From assembly GCA_003614735.1 (NCBI GenBank), contig KZ992526.1, positions 1 to 35,098 of the forward strand: a DNA stretch of 35,098 nt, given 5' to 3'. Below are positions 11,744-23,019 of this stretch, one piece after another (positions within the stretch are counted from its first letter, which is position 1; every line of letters begins with the position of its first letter). Both the position numbers and the translations under genes were made by a program. The stretch comes from Thamnocephalis sphaerospora. Lineage: Eukaryota; Zoopagomycota; Zoopagomycetes; Zoopagales; Sigmoideomycetaceae. Below the pieces are notes generated by a model. It saw only the letters and a program-made list of their open reading frames with translations, had not been told where the DNA came from and did no database searches.

Positions 11744-13090
11744 ATGGCCATTTCGTCGCAAGAGTGGGACGCCATCAGTGTCGTAACCACTGTGACCTCT
11801 TCGCTAAGCATTCTATGTGCGATCGTTACGATTGCGGTAAGTGGACTGTGGGCTGTCTACACGGATAGAGCTCCGCGCTTAGGCATCTGCGGCTGACCAT
11901 GTGGCATTGGACGTGCAGATTTACGCACTAAGACCGCACTTGCGCTACGGGTTTACCGATCTAATTATCTTAATAGCCGTCGCTGAACTTATCAGCATTC
12001 CCGCGTACGCCGTCGGCCGGTAAGCAGTGTTGCGCTCCATGTAGGCTTGTCACTAGACTGACAGCGTGCCATTGCACCACCAGCCATGGCGAATATGCCG
12101 GCCAGGAAAGTGCCCTGTGCCAATGGCAGGCAGCTGCAGAGCAGATCGGCGATCTCACCTCAATCTTTGCCACAGCCTGCATGTCGGTGGACGTGCTGCT
12201 AATTATCTTTTGGGGCTACTCTGTGGAGCAAGTTGGACGCATGCATTTCCGCGTGCACATACCATTCTGTATCATCACCTCAAGTTTGATTGCACTGGCG
12301 CCCCTTGGCGTGGTCGATCCGTTGACCGGCACCCGCTTTTACGCCGGAACCGGTCTTTGGTGCTGGATCTCGAGTCCATTCTCGGCATACCGCCTTTATC
12401 TCTTTTACATTCCGCTCTGGACCGTGTTTTTCTTCAACATTTGCGCCTACTTTATGGTTGGCAGGCGAGTCTGGAAGCGAAGCAGAGTAATCAAAAAGTA
12501 TGAGCATGCGTGCATGCCGCCAATCGTCACACTCGGCACCAGGCTAATCTCTGCTGTACAGGGCCATGAATGGCACTCGGGTTCCGTACAAGAACACCTA
12601 CATACGCAATGTGTCGCTTTACCTTGTAGCCTTTGCACTATCGTGGACGCCGGCAACCATTAACCGTATCTACCAGTTTGCAAATCCTGGCGAGGAGCTA
12701 TTTTCGCTTGCACTGCTGCACTCCATCTTTGCTCCGGGAAACGGCGTGCTAAACTGTCTCGTATACGTGTATGTCGCCATATCTACCGGCCAGCGATCAG
12801 TAGCACACTCGCGGATGGGTCGGACAGACCACGATAGCACATCGCTTTCGCGGCCTGTTGCACTATTCGGCGGCGTTGGTAGCGCTGTTCAGGCCCATAT
12901 GGCAATTCGCGATGCCAATATGGATGGAAAGGGCAGGTCTCCTGACTCGGACGAGGAGGATGTGGGAACCGATATGCGTTCCTGGCATGGAACGGCCGAT
13001 GCGCTGCCTTCACGACCCGCTCGCCCCTGGCTTCGCCCCGCCGATAGGCAGAACTCTAACTCTGCTGTACCACTTACCACAATTAATTAA
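11744..13090 (+). CDS. cAMP-receptor-like seven-transmembrane G-protein-coupled receptor, 378 aa
   Basis: Plasma-membrane receptor expected to sense an extracellular ligand and signal through a heterotrimeric G protein. Four exons (11744-11836, 11919-12019, 12084-12497, 12562-13090) total 1137 nt. Seven hydrophobic helices follow: SLSILCAIVTIAIY, LIILIAVAELISIPAYAV, SIFATACMSVDVLLIIFWG, FCIITSSLIALAPLG, YRLYLFYIPLWTVFFFNIC, VSLYLVAFALSWTPATIN and LHSIFAPGNGVLNCLVYVYV. The layout, the SWTPATIN in helix 6 and the NCLVYVYV end of helix 7 resemble Dictyostelium cAR and fungal GPR1/GCR-like receptors. A cysteine pair before helix 3 and near extracellular loop 2 could form the usual disulphide. The cytosolic tail (~110 residues) is Ser/Asp/Arg-rich, as for phosphorylation. 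ATG 11744 has a favourable ACC context. It converges with the ABC transporter gene, with 176 bp between them. The ligand is unknown. Confidence 0.85.
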
Positions 13091-13266
13091 AGCTGCCGAA
13101 AGGGCGTAGCTATTGTTATGCGCCATATGCATATAGCCGGTGGCTTCTCTATGTTAACCAAAGCTTGTAACGCACACACGTACACACTATATTGCGCAGT
13201 CTGCGGTTATTTACAAGTATATCCTACACATCCATATAATGCAGTCAAATGCACAGTACAAGCCGC

Positions 13267-16200
13267 CTAGGCATCTGTGCTCTCCTTCAACGCGTGCTTG
13301 CTCCTTGCCCGCTTGATTGCCAGGTCACCGGCCTCGCCAATCTGACGCACCATTCCGTGCAGCCATCCGCAGCCATCGGGTGCGGTTTCCGACGATGTCT
13401 GCGCCAGCAGATCGTCCGGGCGGCCAACCTCTCGTATCAAGCCTGCGTCCATGACCACGATGCGGTCAGCACCTAGGTTTCCACTTTCAGTCTGGCGACC
13501 GCCACGCTTGTTGGCGCTTGATGCGCTGATATTGTCGCTGGCCATAACACTGCCATCTCGTGACTGAGATGAATCTGCTACAGCTGCTGCCAGAGAGCCA
13601 ACCACGGTGTCTAATCGGTGTGCAATGGTGAGCACTGTCGCTTCGCGAAAGTGGCGTCTAATCACATTTTGAATGCGACGATCGGTGGCCGAATCAACAT
13701 TGGCCGTTGCTTCGTCCATAACGACGACACGCGAGTCGCGCAAGATAGCACTGTACTCGCATACGTTAGCTACATACTAGTACAAGCACGACAGCGCTAG
13801 ATATTACCGGCACAGCGACAACAGCTGTTGCTCTCCAGCGCTGAAATTCTTGCCGCCTTCTTCCTAAATATAACGCAGTATATTAGCCCGCTGTTGTGCA
13901 CATCCGACAAGTTATTACGCACCACCTCGGCATCCAGCTTTTTTGGTAAGGCCTCAATTTTGGACTTGAGTTCGGCGGTTTGAAGCGCCTGCCAAATGTC
14001 CGCGTCGCTGTAGACTCCAAGCGGGTCAACGTTGAACCGTAGGCTACCTCGGAAAAGCACAGGCGTTTGCTGCGGGTATCACGGTTACATCCAGGGTCAG
14101 CACTGCTGCCTTTCCGATACAGCGAAGATGATGTCGTCCGCTTACCGGGATGATGGAGAGTCGTGAGCGCAGATCGTGTACGCCAAGGCTGGAGATGGCT
14201 ATATTGTCGATCAGAATGGAGCCAGCCGGCTCCGCCTCGCACAGCCGAAATAACGCTGTAAGCAGCGACGACTTTCCAGCACCAGTGCGGCCAACCACAC
14301 CAATCTTTTCGCCCGCTCGAACGTGCAGTGAAATGTTTTGAAGCACCGGATTTCTGGTGCCCGGATAGGTGAGCGACATGTTGCGGAACTCAATAGCGCC
14401 TCCAGACGGCCAATCAGGCGACGGCCGTGTGTCAGTGTGTCGCGGTGGCTCTCGCTCAAGTCTGTGCTCAACGATGTCAGTAGCGCTGACATAGCGGCAA
14501 CCATGTGCGCTACTTACTTGGTATACTCTAGGATGCGCTCCACCGACACAAACTGTATTTCTGCAGTCGTCCATTGCTCGACAAAGATTTGCACAGAGCC
14601 GGTTAGATTGATCAGCTCAATAAGAGCCAGTGCAACATAGCTGGCCTAAGTGCCAGACACTATACGTCAGGATGCGCGAGATGCTAGCACAAGTGGATCT
14701 GCACCTACCTCAGCAGTGCTCGCTGCCACGCTGGAGAAGAATACCACTACGGTGAATACCCAGACGAGTGTTCTCACGTACATTTCCAGCCAATTGTTGC
14801 ATGCAATCTGCGTAAAGTAGGCACGGGCATAGCTGTTTTGCGCTGCGTAAAACTGACGCCGGAAACGAGCCTGCGCCTTGTATGCGCGCACGGAAGGTAG
14901 CCCAAATAGCGTTTCTAAATGTCGTGATGCATGTTAGTACAGCGAGCATCCGCGTGTCCGTTCTTGTACCGACCAGATAGATGCGAGTACACTGGGCTCC
15001 GTACTACGCTTTCGATGCGCTTCACCTGCCGGCTGGTAAACATAAAATACCAGCGCAGCGCAAAGAGTAGTCCAACTATCAAGGGCAGCGCTACGAGTGT
15101 GTATGGAGTGATGATGCCGACGATAATGACCGATCCCAGTGCTGTGAAAAAACCGCGCAGCACCCCAAGCGCACTTGTTGACAGATCTTCGTCTACAAGT
15201 GTTTGGTCTCTGCTGAAGCGGTTGAGAATTCGCCCGTGTGGGTTTACATGGAAAAAGTGCGTCGGTGCAGCCAGGATCTGGTACAGAGGGTCATGCGCGC
15301 CCGTTAGTGTAAATACGTGCTTCTGCGGCCGTGGACTCTTACCGTATCCAACATTTTTCTGAATAGATTCTTACTCGCAACGGTGGTAAAAAGCATAAAA
15401 GTAACGTCGCCGGCCATCATCGCAACCAAAATTGCGGCTACAATGCCACCGTAAAGCGCAATGGTGGACACAGATGATGAGGTGCCGTTGGTCCAGCTTG
15501 CCAATACCCAGTTGGCCGCGAGCATTCCAGCGTGCGCCGAGGCAACTAGCAACAGCAACAGCAGAGTCAGTGGTATCGGTGCGCCCGCGGTGGCAAAGCG
15601 TTTGTAGACCGAAAAAGACACGCCGCCGGTAGCCATATCTTCGCTTTGCATGCGCTCGTCCATTGCAGCGACGGCATCGTAATCCTCGATGGCTTCACTT
15701 AGCCGAGGCGTTGCGGTTCCTGAGACGTGGCGACTGCACGCTGACACCACCGACGCGCTTCGCCTCAAGATCTTTTGCGCGCGCGAATGGCTTCGGCTGA
15801 TGGAGATCTGTCTTTGGGGCACGCCCGACGACACGGATCGTGCGTCGCCGGACAACTGTGTTCTGGATGAGCTCTCCATTGAGGAGCGTGGTGGCTCAAG
15901 GTGGTAGTGAAGATCGGCAAACAATGAAGTGCCTGTGTCTTTGCCGCCGCTGTCTGCAGACGATGCCTGCATGGCGTCGAAAACATCTTGCGGACTGCCG
16001 TGCATCCTGATAGCGCCGTGATCCAGTAGGGCAACTCTGTCGCACTTTGTAAGAAACTGCAGCTGGTGCGTGATAAGGATGCGCGGACGGTCCTTGAGAA
16101 GCCCACAGATGACGTTTTGGAACAAATGCTGCGCGACATGTGGGTCTACCGCCGACAGCGGATCATCAAAAATGTACAGGTCCGCTTGAGAATAAACGGC

Positions 16201-18665
16201 ACGTGCGATCGAAATGCGAGCCTTTTGTCCGCCGCTGAGCAGACGTGCGCATTAGCGGTACACTGGCCGTGCATGCGCATTTCCCTCAGTTACCTTAGTG
16301 TGATGCCGCGCTCGCCGATGAATGTCATTTCTCCGTGCGGCAGTGCGCGCAGATCATCACTCAGCGCACATGCATCTAGCACAGCACGCATTCGCTCCGA
16401 ATCGTACGCGCTGCCAAACAGAATGTTGTCGCGCACCGTACCAGACAGTATCCAAGCCGACTGCGAGGTGTATGCAATGTGCTGCGCCTCGCTTGCTTGG
16501 GAAGCGCGTGTGCGCACATGCACGCTACCCGCCTCCGGTAACAGCTCGCCCAGCAAAGCCATGCAGAGCGATGTTTTCCCACTGCAGCCGTATTTGCAGG
16601 CGCGCCGTTAGTGCGCATGGCATCAGACGCCCAACGCACCTTCGCTTACCTGCCGACAGAGCCAACGACTGCTAAAAGCTCGCTTTCTCCAAGCGAGAGG
16701 CTAATGGTATTGAGCACGCTGGTGTCGCCAGCGCCGGCTATCCCCGCAGCGCCATCTTCGTCTGCATGCTGCATGTCTTCTCCGTTTGGCTCCTCTTCGC
16801 TCAAAGCAGCCTGTATCTCATGAGCTGCCTTGGTGTTCCATTTGAAAGTAGCTTGCTTAATGCACACAATCTTGCCGCCCTCCGGTTCGGCACTTTCCGT
16901 GACTATGCTCTCTTTGGGCATTGCGTCAGACGACGAAAGCGCATGCTCGGACAGCCGCAAGAATGCGCTAATGCGGCCAATAGCAATGTGGCATCCCATC
17001 CACTGATAAACCGCATAGACAACGTATCCTCCGAGCGTCGCTTGCAGCAGACCTAGAAATCCGATAGTTAGGAAAACCGAGTCTGCTGTTAGCGGGCGAC
17101 CGGTAGCATAGCATACGCCAAACACGCAGAGAGAAGCTATGGCTAGAGCAGTGGTGCCGTTAGTAAGCGTCGCGTTGTCTCCGCACATCTGCCAAACGTA
17201 CGTGCACCAACTGTGGCAAGTGAAGACGAAATGCCCATTACAAAACTGCCTCGGTAGAGCTGTTCCAGCTCCTTGTCGCGCTGCTGATTGATTTGCTTCC
17301 CCAAGGGGTCCTCCCAGGCATATCTACATTGCATTGATCAGCACAGACAGACAAGCTTTGCGTCTGGCACTTACAGTTTGATAAGCTCGATACCACTCAG
17401 CACGTTGCTCAACTCGAGAATGCGGTTGTCCTGCGTAGCATGGCCGGTTAGCTTTGCAGTCTATTTGTATTGGCGCTGCACGTACCCGTATCGCGCTGCA
17501 TCTTTCTCGAATGACAGCTATAGATCCTCCTACCCATGCTTGCAAAGGAAGCGCCAGCACGTATACCACTATTCCTATAAGCGTTGGCCAGCCAAGCTGC
17601 CAGTAGAGCAGACCAATGGTGGTGACCAGCTCCAAAGGTGCTAGCCAGATGTACTGCATTGGATGAACCGACTTGATAAAGTAGTTGGTGTCGTTTGACA
17701 CAAGATTGGTTACATGACCGGTACTAGCGCCCATCGTGGCAGGAAGGGCGAGCGTCTTCTGGTATATCATGGCTGTCGCAGTGCACGTCAGCAGCAGTGT
17801 AATGTGCGGCCGGCAGACCCACATACCTGTTAGGCCTGACTGGATCTCCAAACCTGTTTTGTCGCCGATGAATTTGGCCTGGGTGTCCACCACGAGGGCC
17901 AGAAGCCCAACGAGCGAGAGCACCAATGCCCACAGGTACCCCTAGTGGGTAAGCGCCGACACGCATGTTAGCGTAATGAAGGTGGCACCAAACAACGCCA
18001 TGCGCCGCCCACCTCTGTATTCACGGCATCCTTATTTTGGAAAAACTGTATAAGTCGTCTAGCGATTACGACAGAACAGGTAACAACAGTTGAGCCGCTG
18101 GGCACGCGCGTGTTACACGGCAGATCGCCGTCCTCTTACCCGACGACAAGCAGCTGGGCTACTTTCATAATTGCATTGATGAAACAGAGTAGACCGGAGA
18201 CGATAATGGGACGGCGGAAAGCACAGAGAAGCGTACGCCATAGACTCGGCAAGCGTTGGGTCTGGCCGGCCGCCTTCTGTATCTCGGCATTCCAAATCTT
18301 CTGAATGCGCTGCGCTATTGCTTGGCATTCTTCATCTGGCCTATGCGTGCAAGATGCGTTGACAGGAACGCGGGGTGTGAGAAGGGCGGCTATACTGCAG
18401 CCGCGCACGCGCTGCAATGCAGTACGCGATAAATGCGCGCCACTTACCCCAGCTCTGTCATGTCCTCCTGAGAAAGCGTGTTATGGCGGCCATACACAAC
18501 GAGGCGCGTCAGCCAGTGGAAGGTTAAGCGTGACAGCCAGCTAGCACGTTGCGGCCGTGGACCTTTGGAGGTGCGATGGCGATGGCTGCCGCTTTTCTGT
18601 CGGTCGTCTGCGCTGGTTTCATTGCCACGGCCGAATAAATGCTTGGCCGACTTGATGGCACCCAT
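13267..18665 (-). CDS. ABCC/MRP-type ABC transporter (TMD1-NBD1-TMD2-NBD2), 1472 aa
   Basis: ATP-driven exporter of the ABCC subfamily, which moves organic anions, conjugates or cyclic nucleotides across the plasma or vacuolar membrane. Seventeen exons, divided by 16 introns of 51-81 nt, sum to 4419 nt. The N-terminus is cytosolic and leads to SWLSRLTFHWLTRLV. TMD1 includes LIQFFQNKDAVNTEGYLWAL and ELSNVLSGIELIKLYAWE. NBD1 has Walker A GSVGSGKTS (split by intron 16582-16649), LSGGQKARISIARA and Walker B LYIFDDPLSAVD. A Ser/Arg-rich linker precedes TMD2 (FFHVNPHGRILNRFSRD, LFGLPSVRAYKAQ, VSVERILEYTK). NBD2 has GRTGAGKSS, PQTPVLFRGSLRFNVDPLG, NFSAGEQQLLSLCRA, VVVMDEATANVD and the H-loop TIAHRLDT. 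All catalytic motifs look intact. The chosen ATG (18665) gives no TMD0, as in ABCC4/CFTR-like members. An upstream frame (to ~18823) has a hydrophobic stretch that could be an extra N-terminal exon, but a TATA-like site at 18775 argues for the shorter start. Confidence 0.93.
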
Positions 18666-19020
18666 CTTGCAGGAGACACTGGATACGAAATGCAATTTAC
18701 AAGGAACTGTGGTTGCGTGGCTGCGAATGCGAATGCGGATGAGTAGGAAGCAACGAAAAGAACGGCGAGGTCCGTTATAAATACGAGCAGCACTGACGGC
18801 TGCCGGATGAGCGCTAACAGCACGCATTATCGCTGGCGCCAATGCTTTCGCAAAGGAACGAATCAGTCTACCCACACGCGTCCAGGCGCGCAGATGTTAC
18901 GCGGCAGACGAGACGGTGGGTACACCTACATACAAGCCCGATGTCTATTCTAGGTATTGCATGCCGGATGGACGAGCGCGCAGGCGACGTCTGGTAGGCG
19001 TATGCATGCAGTAGCGCTCG
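18666..19020. other. Upstream region of the ABCC gene
   Basis: Between the transporter start and the stop of the small minus-strand gene. It holds the TATA-like site at 18775-18783 and a hydrophobic open frame (18823 downward) that I leave unannotated because no clean splice into the transporter was found. Nothing else is recognisable. Confidence 0.5.
18775..18783 (-). promoter_or_regulatory. TATA-like element for the ABCC gene
   Basis: Minus-strand TATTTATAA lies about 110 bp upstream of the chosen ATG at 18665, the only such AT cluster in the leader. Function is inferred from position. Confidence 0.4.
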
Positions 19021-19606
19021 TCATGGGCAAGTTCGTGTGACGCATCGCTGTAGCATGCAGCGGATAATCGCCGTCACGCCTTCCAGCATGCTGCCAGAGC
19101 TGTTTGGCATGCCTGGCGGCACGGCTTTGCTGGCGCCATGTCGTGCATTTGATCCATTCGCCTTTGGCAACAGCTTGAAGCTGTACGGCGTGCCATTTGG
19201 CCTGCGCAGAAATAGCGCAAACAGCAGACCAGGCCGGCTGTCTGCCAAAAATATGTCACTAGCCAAAGGGACTTGCACATCTGCACAGTATGCAGACGGT
19301 GTGCAGCATATCTGGCCCTTTGAGCATGGGAATTGTTGTCGCAGCAGGCTGCCAGTGTCTTGTCGTCCAGCACATGACATTGGCGGTTTCATGAGCTGCA
19401 AGGCAATATATGTCGTTGGCGCCTGCGACGCTGCACCTTGATGCGATGCATCCCAAGGGCTAAATGGCTGGTGGCGCTCAGTGGTTGAGTTGGCTGCGTA
19501 GTGAGCAGTGAAACAGCGCTGCTTACTTGGTACAGAACGGGTTGGGATAAACAACGGTTGCAGGTTCACGCGCACACTGCACACCTACCACACGGTCCCA
19601 GTTCAT
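19021..19606 (-). CDS. Small Cys-containing protein of unknown family, 172 aa
   Basis: I do not recognise it. Two exons (19606-19527 and 19459-19021) with a 67-nt intron (GTAAGC donor, TTTAG acceptor) give 519 nt. The start reads MNWDRVVGVQC and the centre is CSKGQICCTPSAYCADVQVP, followed by LFALFLRRPNGTPYSFKLLP, which looks like a pair of beta strands around a turn. There is no signal peptide or membrane helix. Its ATG lies 52 bp from the ATG of the divergently transcribed PRP28 gene, so the two probably share a promoter. The opposite strand also has an open frame (19037-19441), but it lacks a matching splice structure and looks like a shadow. Confidence that this strand is coding is moderate. 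Confidence 0.5.
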
Positions 19607-19658
19607 CGCTTATCGCCACCCACGCGTGCACACCTGCTGTCGATCGCGCGTCTCGGCC

Positions 19659-22600
19659 ATGAGTGGTACAGGTGGAATCCAGCCTGGCGCTGCAGCAGTA
19701 CGTGGCGGCAAAACTGTGCGGCGATCTGTGTGCTCACGCTTGCTTACCGAACTGCGTTTCTCAACCTGGTGTCTACACGCGCGTGTGTGCAGGCCGCCGC
19801 AGACAAGGCATGTGGCGGGCATGTTGACAGGCTGAGCTGAGCATATGCTAACAGACCTGCGCTGTGTTTTCTCTGTGGTGCTATAGCCCAAGTTTCTTAC
19901 CAAGCAAGAAAGAGCACAGCTTGCACTTGAACGGCGGCAAAAGGAGGTCGAAGAGCAGCGCAAACGGCAAGAAGAGGAGAAACTCCAGCGTGAGCAGTTC
20001 TACAAGAAGGTGGAGGAGCTGGAGAGCGAAAAGCACAGCCGCGGTAAGTGGCGGCGGTATGGACGCCTACGGAACATGCATCTGACGGCATGCCACGCAG
20101 ACTCTGAGCGATATAGCCGCGACCGAGATCGGGACCGGGATCGCAACTGGCGCGGCCGTGATAGAGACTATGGGCGTGACCGGGCCCGTGGTCCAGAGCG
20201 GTCAAGCGGACGCTACGACCGAAATCGCGACCGTGATTGGGACCGTGGGCGGGGTCGTGGTCGCGACAACGACCGCGACAGAGACCGTGACGGCAGGAGA
20301 AGGTCCACATCACGCGATGCCGGTGAGAAGCGTCCGATGGAGGTGGATCAAAAGGATGGCATTCTTGTAAATGACAGAGAGGTGCAGGCGATCAAGGTGC
20401 GCATCGCTACAGCCGATTCTGCATGCCGCGTCAAATGCTGATTGGCGGCGATCCAGGAACGCTACATGGGTGCCGAAAGGAAGAAGCGCAAGATTCGCCG
20501 CATGGCCGATAAAAAGTTTGTCTTTGACTGGGATGCCATGGATGACACGTCACAGGACTTCAATCCCATCTACTCGAGCCGACACGACGCTCAGCTGTTT
20601 GGCCGCGGACACATTGCCGGCTTTGATATTCAGCAGCAGAAGCGGGAGCGATCGCAGTTCTACAGCACGTTGATGGAAAGCCGCCGCACTCTAGAGGAGA
20701 AAGAGCGTGCCGAGTATGTTTGGCGCCAAGCGGAATGCAATACTGCGCAATGGTTGGCCTTTTGCTCATTTCGCATATTCTGCGCCATCTAGGGAGCTGG
20801 TGGAGCGCCATCGGAAACGCGAGCAGCGCGAACGCTGGGATGACCGACACTGGTCAGAGAAGCCGCTGGATCAGATGCGCGAGCGTGACTGGCGTATTCT
20901 CAAGGAAGACTTCAACATCAGCACCAAGGGTGAGCTGTCCATGCGCAGCTGTCGGCCTTGGTGCACAGATGTAGCTAACGTTTTGCCGCGCATGTTAGGC
21001 GGCGACATTCCTAATCCGATGCGCTCGTGGGCCGAGTCAACGCTGATGCCTGAGATTCTGAGGATCATTGACGCCAACGGCTACAAGGAGCCGACGGCCA
21101 TTCAGCGCCAAGCAATTCCTATCGGCTTGCAGAACCGTGATATTATCGGTATTGCCGAGACTGGTATGTGCGCACGACGTGTTTGCATGCGACCAGCACT
21201 AATGTGCATGCGGTGCTGTTGTGTAGGCAGTGGCAAGACAGCGTCGTTTGTCATCCCGATGCTGACGTTCATTGCCGAGCTGCCCAGAATCAGCGAGGAG
21301 AATCAGATGAACGGTCCGTACGCGCTCATTCTTGCGCCAACGCGAGAGCTTGCGCTGCAGATTGAGCAAGAGACACACAAGTTTGCCAAGCCTATGGGCT
21401 ACCATTGTGTCGCTATTGTTGGTGGTGTAAGTAGTGGGTGGGCGGCTATTGCTTTGGCGGCATGCAGGACTGACACTATGAGGCACGGCATTTTAGCATG
21501 CGATGGAAGAGCAAGCGTTCAACTTGCGCAATGGTGCGGAGATTGTCATTGCCACACCGGGTCGTCTCAAGGACTGTTTGGATCGCCGGATTCTAGTGCT
21601 TGGCCAGTGTACCTACGTGGTCATGGATGAAGTATGTAAACTCGGAGACCACGGTGGCCACGGGACCATATTGCTTACTCTTTCTGGCGGTGCTTAGGCC
21701 GATCGTATGATTGACATGGGATTTGAAAACGATGTCAACTACATTCTGGATCAATTGCCGGTGGACAATAAGAAACCAGACGATGATGAGGAAGAGAAGC
21801 TGGTGGATCTGGGCGGTCGTATCCGACGCTACCGACAGACCGTCATGTTTTCGGCTACGATGCCGCCGGCGGTGGAACGTATGACGCGCAAGTATGTATT
21901 TTTGCTATGCATGCACCCTCTTGGGTTGGACTAGCCGTGCTGACCTTCCACATTCAGGTATCTCCGACGCCCCGCCACCGTAACAATCGGCACAGCTGGC
22001 AAGGCCGTCGACACGGTTGAACAGCGTGTAGAGCTGATCAACGGCGAAGAAAAGAAAAAGTACGCTATACACAAGTACTGCAATGGCGATAGGATCGTCT
22101 GTGCCTTGATGACTTACGACTGCCTTTCTTGCAGGAACCGGCTGCTGGAGATTTTGCGCTCGCACGAGTTTGAGCCGCCTGTCATTATTTTCGTTAATCA
22201 GAAACGTGGCGTGGATGTTCTTGCTCGCGCGCTCAGTAAGCTGGGGGTAAGCGACTACGGTGCACGGATAAGCGCTTGCACATGCGGCATGGCATTAACA
22301 AGCGCTCTACGGCAGTTCAATGCGACTACACTGCACGGTGGCAAGACACAGGAGCAGCGGTGAGCTGAGGGAACAGCGCGACCGGGACACCTACATGCTA
22401 CTACGTCCATGTGAAAGCCATCTTGCTAATCTGAAGCGTTGTGAACACTTAGTGAGGCGTCGCTAGCACAGCTCAAGAGCGGGCAGGTGCACTACCTGGT
22501 TGCGACAGATGTGGCCGGCCGCGGCATTGATGTCAAGGACGTTTCACTGGTCATCAACTACGACATGGCCAAGAACATTGAAGGTGAACCAGACAAGCGG

Positions 22601-22884
22601 ACATGGCAGCCGAATGTTTTTTTGCTCATCGCCATACCATCGCGCTACTTTATTGCACTGTAGACTACACGCATCGTATTGGTCGTACTGGCCGTGCGGG
22701 CAAGCAGGGTGTGGCCATTACATTTTTGGCAAACACCGACGAGGATGTCATGTATGATCTGCGCCAGATGCTTATCAAGTCGCCGCTTTCGACAGTACCG
22801 CCAGATCTGAACCGCCACGAAGCCGCTCAGTCTCGAGGTGGAACCGGCAAGGGCGGACGCAAAAAGGACGAGATCATCTACTAG
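19659..22884 (+). CDS. PRP28: PRP28/DDX23 DEAD-box RNA helicase of the spliceosome, 740 aa
   Basis: ATP-dependent RNA helicase that swaps U1 for U6 at the 5' splice site during pre-mRNA splicing in the nucleus. Exons from 19887 on total 2151 nt. The N-terminal part has [20 protein letters not shown], an Arg-Asp-rich RS-like tract (residues ~77-150), [19 protein letters not shown] and [20 protein letters not shown], all diagnostic of Prp28/DDX23 rather than other DEAD proteins. Helicase motifs in order: Q ([10 protein letters not shown]), I (AETGSGKTA), Ia (PTRELA), Ib (TPGRL), II (DEAD, restored across intron 21632-21697), III (SAT), IV ([10 protein letters not shown]), V ([11 protein letters not shown]), VI ([11 protein letters not shown]). 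All are intact. The extreme N-terminus is less sure: exon 19659-19715, a 15-nt exon 19793-19807 and a GC-AG intron 19808-19886 give AAADKPKFLTK, as in animal DDX23. Fifteen exons in that model. Confidence 0.93.
20101..20320 (+). repeat. Low-complexity Arg/Asp-coding tract in PRP28
   Basis: Repeated CGN-GAY codons encode alternating Arg and Asp, with Gly-Arg interruptions. This corresponds to the RS/RD-like N-terminal domain of DDX23-type helicases, which contacts U5/U6 snRNP proteins. Confidence 0.85.
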
Positions 22885-23019
22885 GGCGATTTACTCTTTA
22901 TTGTCGCTCGTAGCCGTCGTATAGGCACATTTGCTACTACCATCGGACTCTCGCTACAAGCACGACGGGTCGATTGTGCTGACAATCAGTAGTAAAGCGT
23001 TCAGCGATTCATGCTGTCA

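Noticed and set aside
17189-17241. Seeming frame change after LYRGSF in TMD1
   Set aside because: A 53-nt intron with GTAATG donor and GGCAG acceptor restores the frame, so the gene is not broken.
17942-18012. Apparent frame shift plus in-frame TAG in TMD1 of the ABC transporter (hydrophobic FGATFITLTCVSALTH stretch)
   Set aside because: The stretch is a 71-nt intron (GTGGGC donor, GCTAAC branch, CACTAG acceptor); removing it joins NKDAVNTE to GYLWALVL and keeps the total length divisible by three.
18524-18823. Hydrophobic minus-strand frame as a TMD0 of the ABCC protein
   Set aside because: It overlaps the RS/charged N-terminal exon in another frame and I found no splice that joins it to the transporter; a TATA-like site lies within it.
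19037-19441. 134-codon plus-strand frame opposite the small Cys protein
   Set aside because: No splice structure or motif; the minus-strand model has good splice signals and a promoter-like position, though this choice is not certain.
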